A stretch of DNA of 5,950 bases, from positions 1 through 5,950 of the forward strand of contig DKJQ01000068.1 of assembly GCA_002454845.1 (NCBI GenBank), in the 5' to 3' direction. Origin of the DNA: Ignavibacteria bacterium UBA6688 (GTDB lineage: Bacteria > Bacteroidota > Ignavibacteria > UBA10030). This document shows positions 1 to 5,950 of this stretch, piece after piece. Below the pieces are notes generated by a model that saw nothing but the letters and a program-made list of their open reading frames with translations, made no database searches and had not been told where the DNA came from. The position numbers and the translations under genes are program-made. Numbering within the stretch: the first letter of the stretch is position 1; every line of letters starts with the position of its first letter.

Positions 1-965
1 ACAAGCACTGCAAACACGATAATCAGACCGGAAAGAATCAGCCGCGTTTCTTCGCCGATGGCGTTGATGCTGAGAATTTTTTCCAGATAACCGATGGTCA
101 GGATCCCGAGCGTCGTCAGCCAGATAGACCCGCTTCCCCCGCGCAAACTGGTCCCCCCGATCACCACGATGGCAATGGCGGTTAACTCGTACCCCACTCC
201 GGCCTCAGGGTCTCCCTGGAGTTCCTGGGCGGCCTGGCAGATTCCTGCAAGAGCACAAAACATCCCACAGGAAGCATAGGCAAGGATCTTCATCCTGGCG
301 ACGGGGATGCCGGAAAGCCGTGCCGCCTCTTCGTTTCCACCGATCGCATAAAGATACCGCCCCCAGCGCGTCAAGGAGAGGAAGACCCACAGAAGAAGGA
401 TACAAGCCACCAGAAGGAGAGTTACGACGGCAATGTTATCGTCGAAAACCCGTTCACTCAAGGCATTCATGACAGAGGGAACTTCAACATACTCATATGA
501 TCCATCCTGCGACTGCACAGCCGTCGAGATCTTCTGTCCGCCGGATACAAGTTTCGCGAGTCCACGGGCAAGGACCATCATAGCCAGTGTTGCAATGAAG
601 GGTTGGATGGAGAAGCGCGCGATCAGTCCGCCCGACGCTGCTCCCAGGAGGAAACCGACGATCAGGCATGCCGGGATCGCAACGAGCGCAGGCCAGTCCC
701 ATGGGATGGAGAAGATTGAAAAGAGAACGGCCGTCAGTCCCAGGAGACTCCCCACCGACAGGTCGATGCCGCCGCAGAGAATGACCAGGGTCATTCCGCA
801 GGCGAGGATGCCAAAGACGGAGATCTGGCGCAACATGTCCCGATGCGTGTCCCATTGAAAGAACGCACCATCCGCGTGGAACAGCACTCCAACCAGCACC
901 ACGAGCAACAACGAGAGGATCGCCCGCGATGAGGAGGATGAAAGAACGCGCATCAACATGGGCAT
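1..965 (-). CDS. RbsC-type sugar ABC transporter permease (C-terminus cut by window edge)
   Basis: Inner-membrane permease of a ribose/galactose/autoinducer-2 type ABC importer (BPD_transp_2 family). It would form the translocation channel with an ATPase and a periplasmic sugar-binding protein, neither of which lies in this window. Of the 321 visible residues, hallmarks are GMTLVILCGGIDLSVGSLLG at about 57-76, IQPFIATLAMMVLARG at 120-135, the cytoplasmic loop GRYLYAIGGNEEAARLSGI at 202-220, and YELTAIAIVVIGGTSLRGG at 259-277. Hydrophobic segments alternate throughout. The family is usually 310-350 residues, and the last visible stretch (GLIIVFAVL) is the usual final helix, so only a few residues are missing. 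Three in-frame ATGs stand close together (965, 959, 953) and none has a good Shine-Dalgarno; I chose the outermost. The frame is closed upstream by a TGA near 998. The gene is separated from the racemase upstream by a 175-bp gap with a palindrome. The family is confident; the sugar transported is not readable. Confidence 0.93.
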   Translation of the reverse strand, partial: MPMLMRVLSSSSSRAILSLLLVVLVGVLFHADGAFFQWDTHRDMLRQISVFGILACGMTLVILCGGIDLSVGSLLGLTAVLFSIFSIPWDWPALVAIPACLIVGFLLGAASGGLIARFSIQPFIATLAMMVLARGLAKLVSGGQKISTAVQSQDGSYEYVEVPSVMNALSERVFDDNIAVVTLLLVACILLLWVFLSLTRWGRYLYAIGGNEEAARLSGIPVARMKILAYASCGMFCALAGICQAAQELQGDPEAGVGYELTAIAIVVIGGTSLRGGSGSIWLTTLGILTIGYLEKILSINAIGEETRLILSGLIIVFAVL

Positions 966-1140
966 CTCAGGGAGGGAAACATTGTCATGAAAAGATCAGA
1001 ACGAGCTGTGAGCGGATTTCAGCACCGATGCGAAGGTATTGCTTTTTCGAAGGAAAGGCAAAAGGAGAATAGCGGAGGCGTTTCACTGATTGAAACGAAC
1101 GGTACGACGGGGTGGAGACCTGACAGGTTTCACAAACCTG
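966..1140. other. Intergenic region between racemase and permease genes
   Basis: This 175-bp gap is the only sizeable non-coding stretch. Its racemase-proximal end holds most of a perfect inverted repeat (see the separate entry). The rest has no convincing gene on either strand. A promoter for the permease would be expected here, because the upstream gene is not a transporter gene, but I cannot point to a clear one. The minus strand just before the permease start reads CCCTCCCTGAG, which is not a Shine-Dalgarno sequence. Confidence 0.7.
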
Positions 1141-1148
1141 TCAGGTCT
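1116..1148. repeat. Perfect 15-bp inverted repeat with 3-nt loop overlapping racemase stop codon
   Basis: The left arm AGACCTGACAGGTTT (1116-1130) and right arm AAACCTGTCAGGTCT (1134-1148) are exact reverse complements around the loop CAC. On the minus transcript this folds into a stable hairpin whose first arm contains the last two sense codons and the TGA stop (1143-1141) of the racemase gene. No U-tract follows the hairpin on either strand, so it is not a canonical intrinsic terminator. It may still end transcription, protect the 3' end of the upstream mRNA, or be one copy of a dispersed palindromic repeat. I recall similar ACCTGACAGGTTT-type palindromes between genes in Bacteroidota-like genomes, but only one copy is visible here. 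The structure is certain; the role is open. Confidence 0.9.
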
Positions 1149-1929
1149 TGCCCAGCGGTTTCAGTTTCTCAGGATGGGTTTCCCTGATCAACGCCCGGGC
1201 GAGGAGAAGTGTGGGATCGATCATCGGCAGACCGAACATGAGCGGGTCTGAAATTGCCAAAGGAAGCTCTGTGCAACCGAGGACAACAACTTCTGCTCCT
1301 TCGTCTTTCAGATAACTGAGTGCCCGCTCAATGTCGGACCGAGCCTTCGCAGTTACCGGATTCGATTCAGCCTTGATGCCATAGGTGGTGTCGTAAATGG
1401 CTTTCTGCACACATTCCTCCTGCAGAGCCTCTCCAGGCTCTATCACGTGATAGCCATGCCGGCGAAGTGGGTCGGAATAAACTTTGGTTCGTAATGTTCC
1501 GGTTGTCGAGAGAACGCCCACAGTTCTGAGGTTGGGGAAGCGCTCGCGGAGGTGCCTGATCGTTTCTTCGATGATACTGACAAACCGAAGAGTGCTCTGC
1601 GTCTCCGTTAGTTCCCGCAGGACAACGTCCAGGATGCGGGGTGAGTGAGCCGTATTGCACGGAATCCCTGCAACAACGGCACCGGAGGCTTCAAGAGATT
1701 CCAAAACCTGGAAGATCACGTGAGCGGGATTCTCACCCTTCCCTTCCAGGAGAAACCGGGTTCTGTCCGGGACAGAGGGAGTGGAAAGGAGGATAACGTC
1801 GAGATGGTCCTGGTCTCTTGCAGCGACCGTCTGGTCGAAGACCTTCTTGACGAGATCGAGCCCTGCGTAGGGTCCCATGCCGCCGACGATTCCGATTCTC
1901 TTATAGGGAGCAGTTTCTTCAGGTTGCAT
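1141..1929 (-). CDS. Aspartate/glutamate racemase family protein
   Basis: Cofactor-independent cytoplasmic racemase of the Asp/Glu/hydantoin racemase superfamily, 262 residues, slightly longer than the usual 230-250. It should interconvert L- and D-aspartate, or glutamate, by a two-cysteine acid/base mechanism. The N-terminal loop IGIVGGMGPYAGLDLVKK (12-29) is the family signature. The first catalytic cysteine lies in IPCNTAH (C91) and the second in VLGCTELPLAI (C219); both are present and in the expected halves of the pseudo-symmetric fold, so the enzyme looks intact. The ATG at 1929 is preceded by AAGGG five bases upstream, a modest but well-placed ribosome site. It follows the thioesterase stop by 22 bp, so the two are probably co-transcribed. 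Its stop codon lies inside an inverted repeat. The glutamate racemase MurI is less likely because GGMGP is typical of the aspartate racemase/RacX branch, but substrate cannot be fixed from sequence. Confidence 0.93.
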   Translation of the reverse strand: MQPEETAPYKRIGIVGGMGPYAGLDLVKKVFDQTVAARDQDHLDVILLSTPSVPDRTRFLLEGKGENPAHVIFQVLESLEASGAVVAGIPCNTAHSPRILDVVLRELTETQSTLRFVSIIEETIRHLRERFPNLRTVGVLSTTGTLRTKVYSDPLRRHGYHVIEPGEALQEECVQKAIYDTTYGIKAESNPVTAKARSDIERALSYLKDEGAEVVVLGCTELPLAISDPLMFGLPMIDPTLLLARALIRETHPEKLKPLGKT

Positions 1930-1934
1930 GCCAG

Positions 1935-1939
1935 CCCTT
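1935..1939 (-). promoter_or_regulatory. Ribosome binding site of the racemase gene
   Basis: AAGGG on the minus strand, five bases before the ATG at 1929. It lies in the 22-bp gap after the thioesterase stop and supports this ATG as the start. The match is short. Confidence 0.5.
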
Positions 1940-1951
1940 CAGCATCAGAAA

Positions 1952-2437
1952 TCAGCTTGTTGCAGCGTTGGTTTTCAGGAATGACTCCGGCATCTCGACG
2001 GCAACGATCTCCCCTTCCGCGCACACATCGCCATTGGCGGAAAGTGTGGCAGTGACCACGACCTTTCGCCCTTTGATCTCTTTCACTTTGCCACGAATCT
2101 CAAGCATGACACCGATTGGTGTCGGCCGGAGGTAGCTGACATGCAATCCCGCAGTCACGAACCGATGGGGCGGGAGGGTGTCCATCCCTCGTCCTTCCGA
2201 TCGATACGCCGCCGCGGCCGCCGTTCCGGTGCCGTGGCAATCGAGAAGCGATGCGATCAATCCACCGTAGACAAAGCCCGGGATGGCAGTGTGGTACGGC
2301 TTCGGTAAGAAATGAGCGACACTCTCCTCTCCTTCCCAAAAACTCTTCAGTTGATGTCCTTGCTCATTCAGTCGTCCACATCCGTAACAATGGCTTAATT
2401 CGTCCGGGTAGAAATCCTGAAATGCTTGAGTTTTCAA
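1952..2437 (-). CDS. PaaI-like hot-dog fold thioesterase
   Basis: Small acyl-CoA thioesterase-like protein (4HBT/PaaI superfamily), 161 residues from the TTG at 2437. Numbered from there, it has an N-terminal CYGCG motif (C17, C20) followed by LNEQGHQLKSFW, common in one PaaI subgroup. The hot-dog core begins at GFVYGGLIASLLDCHGTGTAAAAAY (54-78), where the helix carries D66, the position of the usual acidic catalytic residue. The classical HGG motif reads YGG here. The later strands are HVSYLRPTPIGVMLEIRGKV (99-118) and GRKVVVTATLSANGDVCAEGEIVAVEM (123-149). The start is uncertain. The frame is also open from TTG codons at 2482 and 2467, which would overlap the end of the DUF5916 gene. I prefer 2437 because a purine-rich stretch lies upstream and the product then begins MKTQAFQDFYP close to the conserved block. 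The spacing is long, 13-16 bases. Substrate unknown. Confidence 0.87.
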   Translation of the reverse strand: MKTQAFQDFYPDELSHCYGCGRLNEQGHQLKSFWEGEESVAHFLPKPYHTAIPGFVYGGLIASLLDCHGTGTAAAAAYRSEGRGMDTLPPHRFVTAGLHVSYLRPTPIGVMLEIRGKVKEIKGRKVVVTATLSANGDVCAEGEIVAVEMPESFLKTNAATS

Positions 2438-2450
2438 TTTTTTGAGATTG

Positions 2451-2461
2451 CTCCCTCCCCT
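2451..2461 (-). promoter_or_regulatory. Purine-rich Shine-Dalgarno-like stretch before the thioesterase gene
   Basis: AGGGGAGGGAG on the minus strand lies just after the DUF5916 stop codon and inside the longest possible thioesterase reading frame. It is the strongest ribosome-binding-like sequence near the junction, but the next in-frame start (TTG at 2437) is 13-16 bases away, longer than usual. It is evidence, though not proof, that translation starts downstream of it rather than at the overlapping TTG codons. Confidence 0.45.
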
Positions 2462-2463
2462 GT

Positions 2464-5133
2464 TCAATCGATCGGAATCCAATAATTCAATTTCAGAGCA
2501 ACAATATTATCGCCGGTGCTTTCGATGCTTTCCCAGAGCGCGCCCGGTTGCACCAACGCCCCCTCCGGGATGTTCAGGGACTTGTCCTGTTGCCACACGA
2601 CATAGAGCGTGCTTCCCAACCGCCATTCCCACCGGACCACAACGTTGCTTCGAAACGAACGGACGTTGAAATCGCGATTGCTGATGGTAAAGGACCCTCC
2701 ATCGGTCACCCGATGAGAGCCATCGGCGTTGCGGGTAATGGTCGACGATCCTGAACCGTATCGGCTTACATCAAGCGTCCGTGCGGCTTTGAGTTCTCCG
2801 AAATCGTAGTAGCGGCCGCTCGCAGCGAAAGGCTCGGCATAAAACTCCAGGCTCAGGTCGGGTGTGAAATTATACGTAAGTCTTAGCTGCAGTGCAAGCG
2901 TGCTCCGTTCAATGGCAGCAAAAATATAGCGCCGCCCGTAGGTGGCATTTCCGGGATTTGTTGTTGTGGTCACATATTGGCGCGCGGTGACGGACCGTTC
3001 ATAGGCAGGCTTGACCGAAAACTCCCATTGATCCCCCGGCCGCGGATCGAGAGAAGCATCCGCGCCGAAGAGCCAGCCGTCGAGTTCATCGAACTCATAC
3101 TCGAGCGCATAACTCATCTTTGTCCTTCTGGTCACGCCGCTGGACATCGAACCGGCCAGCCGCCATGCCTGCGGTGTTCCCATCAACGGTCCGCCGCGTG
3201 TTAGGTTATCGCTGATGGCCCTTGCGCGGTATTGTGTTTCCAAAGTCGTTCTCCAGAAGCTCTTCCATGTCAACCGGGTCGAGAGCCCGACGTTTGCAAA
3301 CTGCCGAATACCCTCGAAATTCCACCCTTGATCCACCGTCACGCCGATATCGTACGTATGGTACCATGAAGAGGGAACAACATCACGGTACCGTATATTT
3401 GCCGATAGGTCGATGTCGTCGGCCGCCGTCATGCGGCCGATATCATTCAGCTCAAACTCGGGTGACTCCAGGAGGGTATTGATTCCCCAGAGCCAGTGTT
3501 CTCCCCCATACTTGTTGAGGCCGATCACCGCGCTGTACCCTGTCAGACTCTTTTTTGAGGAATCGATTCGTGAGAAGGTTGCATCAGGTCTCTGGAAGTA
3601 GTGGGCGCTGGAAGACTGGATGCGCGTCATCGCCCGGGTACTTCCCTCGATGTGACTGAATCCGACTTCCCCATTCAACTCGTAGGTGCCACGATCCATA
3701 CGGATGTTCCAGTTCCCTCCACCGCTCATGGCCTGACGGGCAAGAAGGTCCTCCAGCGAACTCCCGGCCTTGAAGTACCGTTGAACGCCGGTTGCGACAA
3801 CACCTACGGTCGAACCAAACGGGCCGAACTCCTGTTCGACCCGTGCAACACCATACGCGGTCATCGGTTCAACATCAAGGGTCCGGACAGGATCCCCGGG
3901 CGATCCAGCAATCCGTGCCTTCTCCCGTTCGGTCAACGCAGCGAGCGCCCCGATCGACAGGCCGGAGCTTAATCTGCCCGACACTTTTCCTGCTCCAAGA
4001 ATGGTGGTATTCGTGGGTTTGTCCACGTGGGTGCCGGAAGCCGGGCCGAGCGGTGCCGCCCCGATCCGCCGTGAGTAAAAAAATACCTGGTTGGTGTTGC
4101 TCAGAAGCTTGTTCCCTTCGACGAAGAAGGGACGTCGCTCCGTAAAAAAAGTTTCGAACGCAGTCAGGTTGACAACAGCAGGATCGGCTTCGACCTGGCC
4201 GAAATCCGGATTCATCGTCGCATCGAGTGTAAAGTGGGGACCGAGGCCCATCTTCAAATCAGCTCCAACCCGCCCGGCAATGTTCCTTCCGTCGTCGAAT
4301 GGGTCGTTCCGGTCGCGGCCGCCGGTAAAATTGGCGCTCCCGGCTGCATAGGGTGAGACCTCAAGCCGGAGGGTTGGTTGTATGTTCTCGATCCCAACCA
4401 GATCGCCGAAGAGTGAAGCCCACCCCGGATCCTTTTTTGACCGGGCGACCCAATAGACATCCTCATTCCTGCTCGGGATGTACCGGTTGAAATTGACGCC
4501 CCACACCTGCTTCGGCCTATCGTAGAAGCGGAGTTGAGAGAAGGGTATTGCCATCTCCGCAATCCACCCCAGAGAATCGATGGAGGTCCTGGCATCCCAC
4601 ACGGGATTGAATCCGTTGTCCCTTGCCTTGATCTCATCATCGATGGGGTTGTAATGATCCCGCCGAACACCTGCCGCAGTCACGCCGAAACCGTAAGAGC
4701 TCTTCCGGTCAAGATACCCGTCAATACTGATCTTGACCGCCTCCGAAAATCCCAGGTCATCCCTTCGCGTTGCACCCCCCACAACATTGCGGGGATTCTT
4801 ACTGTGCATCCTGGCTCCGATATACAAGATGTCATCATCATAAAGGGCGATAACCACCGTTCCTTCCGTTGCGGGCAGGCCCTCCATGGGTTCACGCTGC
4901 CAGAAATCCGTCACAGGTTCGCCTAACGTCCATTCGCTCTCATCGAGGAGCCCATCGATCGTCATGGAATTGTTCGGAATGCGCACGGCCTTCATTTGCT
5001 TTCGCACCGCCCCGGAAGACACGGAACCCGAACTATCCGGAAGAATGAACGGGCCGACGGGGTGAGCCAACGCGGTCGAGCCATGCACGAGAAGGCTCAC
5101 ACAACAGGCCGCAAAGATTAATCGATAGTTCAT
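2464..5133 (-). CDS. Exported CBM9-like / DUF5916 protein, probable outer-membrane beta-barrel
   Basis: An 889-residue exported protein. Residues 1-23 form a signal peptide (basic NYR, hydrophobic core, likely cut after ALA before HPVGPF). Residues about 48-250 resemble the family-9 carbohydrate-binding/DOMON-like domain: MTIDGLLDESEWTLGEPV at 57-74, ALYDDDILYIGARMH at 96-110, WIAEMAIPFSQLRF at 190-203 and WGVNFNRYIPSRNED at 211-225. From about 255 the DUF5916 region follows, with its typical FTLDATMNPDFGQVEADPAVVNL (301-323) and FFTERRPFFVEG (329-340) blocks. The remainder is rich in alternating aromatic/polar strands, suggesting an outer-membrane barrel with the N-terminal domain in the periplasm or exposed. 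It ends LKLNYWIPID, without a C-terminal phenylalanine. ATG at 5133 has AAGGAGAGG 9 bases upstream and lies 1 bp after the symporter stop, so translation is probably coupled. Ligand and function of DUF5916 are unknown; calls of 'hydrolase' are not supported by any motif I see. Confidence 0.93.
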   Translation of the reverse strand: MNYRLIFAACCVSLLVHGSTALAHPVGPFILPDSSGSVSSGAVRKQMKAVRIPNNSMTIDGLLDESEWTLGEPVTDFWQREPMEGLPATEGTVVIALYDDDILYIGARMHSKNPRNVVGGATRRDDLGFSEAVKISIDGYLDRKSSYGFGVTAAGVRRDHYNPIDDEIKARDNGFNPVWDARTSIDSLGWIAEMAIPFSQLRFYDRPKQVWGVNFNRYIPSRNEDVYWVARSKKDPGWASLFGDLVGIENIQPTLRLEVSPYAAGSANFTGGRDRNDPFDDGRNIAGRVGADLKMGLGPHFTLDATMNPDFGQVEADPAVVNLTAFETFFTERRPFFVEGNKLLSNTNQVFFYSRRIGAAPLGPASGTHVDKPTNTTILGAGKVSGRLSSGLSIGALAALTEREKARIAGSPGDPVRTLDVEPMTAYGVARVEQEFGPFGSTVGVVATGVQRYFKAGSSLEDLLARQAMSGGGNWNIRMDRGTYELNGEVGFSHIEGSTRAMTRIQSSSAHYFQRPDATFSRIDSSKKSLTGYSAVIGLNKYGGEHWLWGINTLLESPEFELNDIGRMTAADDIDLSANIRYRDVVPSSWYHTYDIGVTVDQGWNFEGIRQFANVGLSTRLTWKSFWRTTLETQYRARAISDNLTRGGPLMGTPQAWRLAGSMSSGVTRRTKMSYALEYEFDELDGWLFGADASLDPRPGDQWEFSVKPAYERSVTARQYVTTTTNPGNATYGRRYIFAAIERSTLALQLRLTYNFTPDLSLEFYAEPFAASGRYYDFGELKAARTLDVSRYGSGSSTITRNADGSHRVTDGGSFTISNRDFNVRSFRSNVVVRWEWRLGSTLYVVWQQDKSLNIPEGALVQPGALWESIESTGDNIVALKLNYWIPID

Positions 5134-5134
5134 G

Positions 5135-5950
5135 TCAACGGCCCTCTCCTTCAGTTCCGATCTCTTTCTCCCCCTGCCATCGCGCTACCACCGCGGTAAT
5201 CAAACAATTCCCCGCCATGTTACTCCCTGTGCGGGCCATATCGAGAATAGGGTCGATGCTCAGAAGAATCCCGACACCCGTTCCAATTACTTCAGGGGGA
5301 AATCCAAAACTGGTCAATCCCATCGTCAGGAGCACAATGGAACCCCGGGGAACGCTCGGGACACCTTTGCTCACAATGAAAAAAATGACAAACAGTTCCA
5401 GCCATTGCCATCCCGTAACCGGAACGTGAAACGCCTGTACCAGAAAGACAACGGCCGAACCGATATACAAGGTGGTTCCAGTCAAGTTAAAACTCAATCC
5501 CAGAGACATGACAAACGCCACAACGGCCCGAGGAATCCCGAACCGTTCAAGTCCGGCCATGCCCTTCGGCAGGGCAACCCCGCTGGAGGCGGTTGCAAAG
5601 GCGAGCACCACAGCTTCGCGCGAATGACGTATGAGCCTCCGGACATCGACGCCGACAAGCACACCGAGCAGGGGGAAGAGTACAAAAACGAGGAGCATTA
5701 ATCCGCCCAGCACAGACAGGGCAAACAATGCGAAGTTTGCGAGGACTCCGATGCCGTGTTTCCCCATCACCGCTGCCGCTGCACCAAAAACGCCAATGGG
5801 AGCGGCGAGCATCACATAGCCTGCAAATGTAAACATGATCTCGGTCAACGCGCGGAAGAAGCCAAGGACATCCCTTCCTCGTTCCCCCACGGCGCGCAGC
5901 GCAACACCGAAGAAGACGGAAAAGAAGACAATCTGCAGAACATCGCCCCG
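5135..5950 (-). CDS. Dicarboxylate/amino acid:cation symporter (DAACS family), N-terminus outside window
   Basis: Inner-membrane secondary carrier of the GltP/GltT/DctA (SLC1-like) family, importing glutamate, aspartate or C4-dicarboxylates with Na+ or H+. The 271 visible residues are the C-terminal two thirds of a protein normally 400-430 long; the frame is open to the window edge (first visible RGDVLQIVFFSVFFGVAL), so the internal GTG at 5890 is not the start. Visible landmarks are MLAAPIGVFG (47-56), hairpin 1 LAFATASSGVALPKG (116-130), helix 7 LGLSFNLTGTTLY (150-162), hairpin 2 VSKGVPSVPRGS (193-204) and helix 8 DPILDMARTGSNMAGN (233-248). Helix 8 retains the Asp, Arg, Thr and Asn matching GltPh D394, R397, T398 and N401, which suits an acidic amino acid or dicarboxylate. 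The cation-site NMDGT motif reads NLTGT, so its Asp is Thr, and the GltPh D405 position is Asn. It is the first visible gene of the likely operon; the promoter lies outside. Confidence 0.95.
   Translation of the reverse strand, partial: RGDVLQIVFFSVFFGVALRAVGERGRDVLGFFRALTEIMFTFAGYVMLAAPIGVFGAAAAVMGKHGIGVLANFALFALSVLGGLMLLVFVLFPLLGVLVGVDVRRLIRHSREAVVLAFATASSGVALPKGMAGLERFGIPRAVVAFVMSLGLSFNLTGTTLYIGSAVVFLVQAFHVPVTGWQWLELFVIFFIVSKGVPSVPRGSIVLLTMGLTSFGFPPEVIGTGVGILLSIDPILDMARTGSNMAGNCLITAVVARWQGEKEIGTEGEGR
5143..5151 (-). promoter_or_regulatory. Ribosome binding site of the DUF5916 gene, inside the symporter gene
   Basis: AAGGAGAGG on the minus strand, 9 bases before the ATG at 5133. It is encoded within the last codons of the symporter gene (Glu-Gly-Glu-Gly-Arg-stop), whose TGA is one base from the ATG. 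The arrangement favours translational coupling and fixes the DUF5916 start. Confidence 0.75.

Noticed and set aside
433..858. Plus-strand open frame of 141 codons opposite the permease
   Set aside because: It lies wholly antisense to a well-supported RbsC-type permease and its translation is low-complexity, rich in Arg, Pro and Ser, with no recognisable domain.
1033..1061. Possible minus-strand promoter TTGCCT (1061-1056), 17-base spacer, TACCTT (1038-1033) before the permease
   Set aside because: Only about four and three of six bases match the sigma-70 boxes. The Bacteroidota-type TTTG/TAnnTTTG pattern is also imperfect here. Too weak to list as a feature.
1116..1148. Reading the palindrome as a standard rho-independent terminator
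   Set aside because: The stem is strong but no T-tract follows on either strand, so only the inverted repeat is annotated.
987..1187. Plus-strand open frame of 66 codons in the racemase/permease gap
   Set aside because: It runs across the palindrome and into the 3' end of the racemase on the other strand, with no motif or hydrophobic pattern suggesting a real small protein.
4254..4670. Minus-strand open frame of 138 codons within the DUF5916 gene
   Set aside because: It is an alternative frame of the same strand inside a continuous, conserved 889-residue gene, with no domain signature and no start signal of note.
5132..5701. Plus-strand open frame of 189 codons opposite the symporter
   Set aside because: The minus-strand frame has clear DAACS motifs throughout. 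The plus-strand product is a hydrophilic sequence typical of an antisense shadow of a membrane protein.

Overview
The window holds five protein genes, all on the minus strand, so transcription runs from high to low coordinates. The two outer genes are cut by the window edges. Nothing on the plus strand looks like a real gene, and I see no tRNA, rRNA, CRISPR array, transposase or phage gene.

The organism is probably a Gram-negative bacterium of the Bacteroidota/Ignavibacteria/Gemmatimonadota sort, with moderately high GC. The main clue is the large protein with a signal peptide, an N-terminal family-9 carbohydrate-binding-like domain and a C-terminal DUF5916 barrel, an architecture I associate with these groups. 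Shine-Dalgarno signals are uneven: clear for one gene, modest for another, weak or absent for the others. The phylum is an inference.

In transcription order: (1) 5950 to 5135, the C-terminal two thirds of a dicarboxylate/amino-acid:cation symporter (DAACS, GltP/GltT/DctA type); (2) 5133 to 2464, the 889-residue CBM9-like/DUF5916 protein; (3) about 2437 (or 2482) to 1952, a small hot-dog-fold PaaI-like thioesterase; (4) 1929 to 1141, an aspartate/glutamate racemase with both catalytic cysteines; (5) after a gap of about 175 bp containing a perfect 15-bp inverted repeat, 965 to 1, an RbsC-type sugar ABC transporter permease missing only its extreme C-terminus.

Genes 1 to 4 are packed like one operon: junctions of 1 bp, roughly 26 bp (or a 19-bp overlap, depending on the start) and 22 bp. 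The symporter and racemase make biochemical sense together, because DAACS carriers take up aspartate, glutamate or C4-dicarboxylates and the racemase interconverts D- and L-aspartate or glutamate. The role of the outer-membrane-type protein and the thioesterase in this set is unknown. The permease probably belongs to a separate sugar-uptake operon continuing beyond coordinate 1.

The points most worth a second look are the palindrome that supplies the racemase stop codon, the symporter's NLTGT motif where an aspartate is expected, and the four-gene cluster itself. I did not find a clearly new defence, mobile or RNA system.
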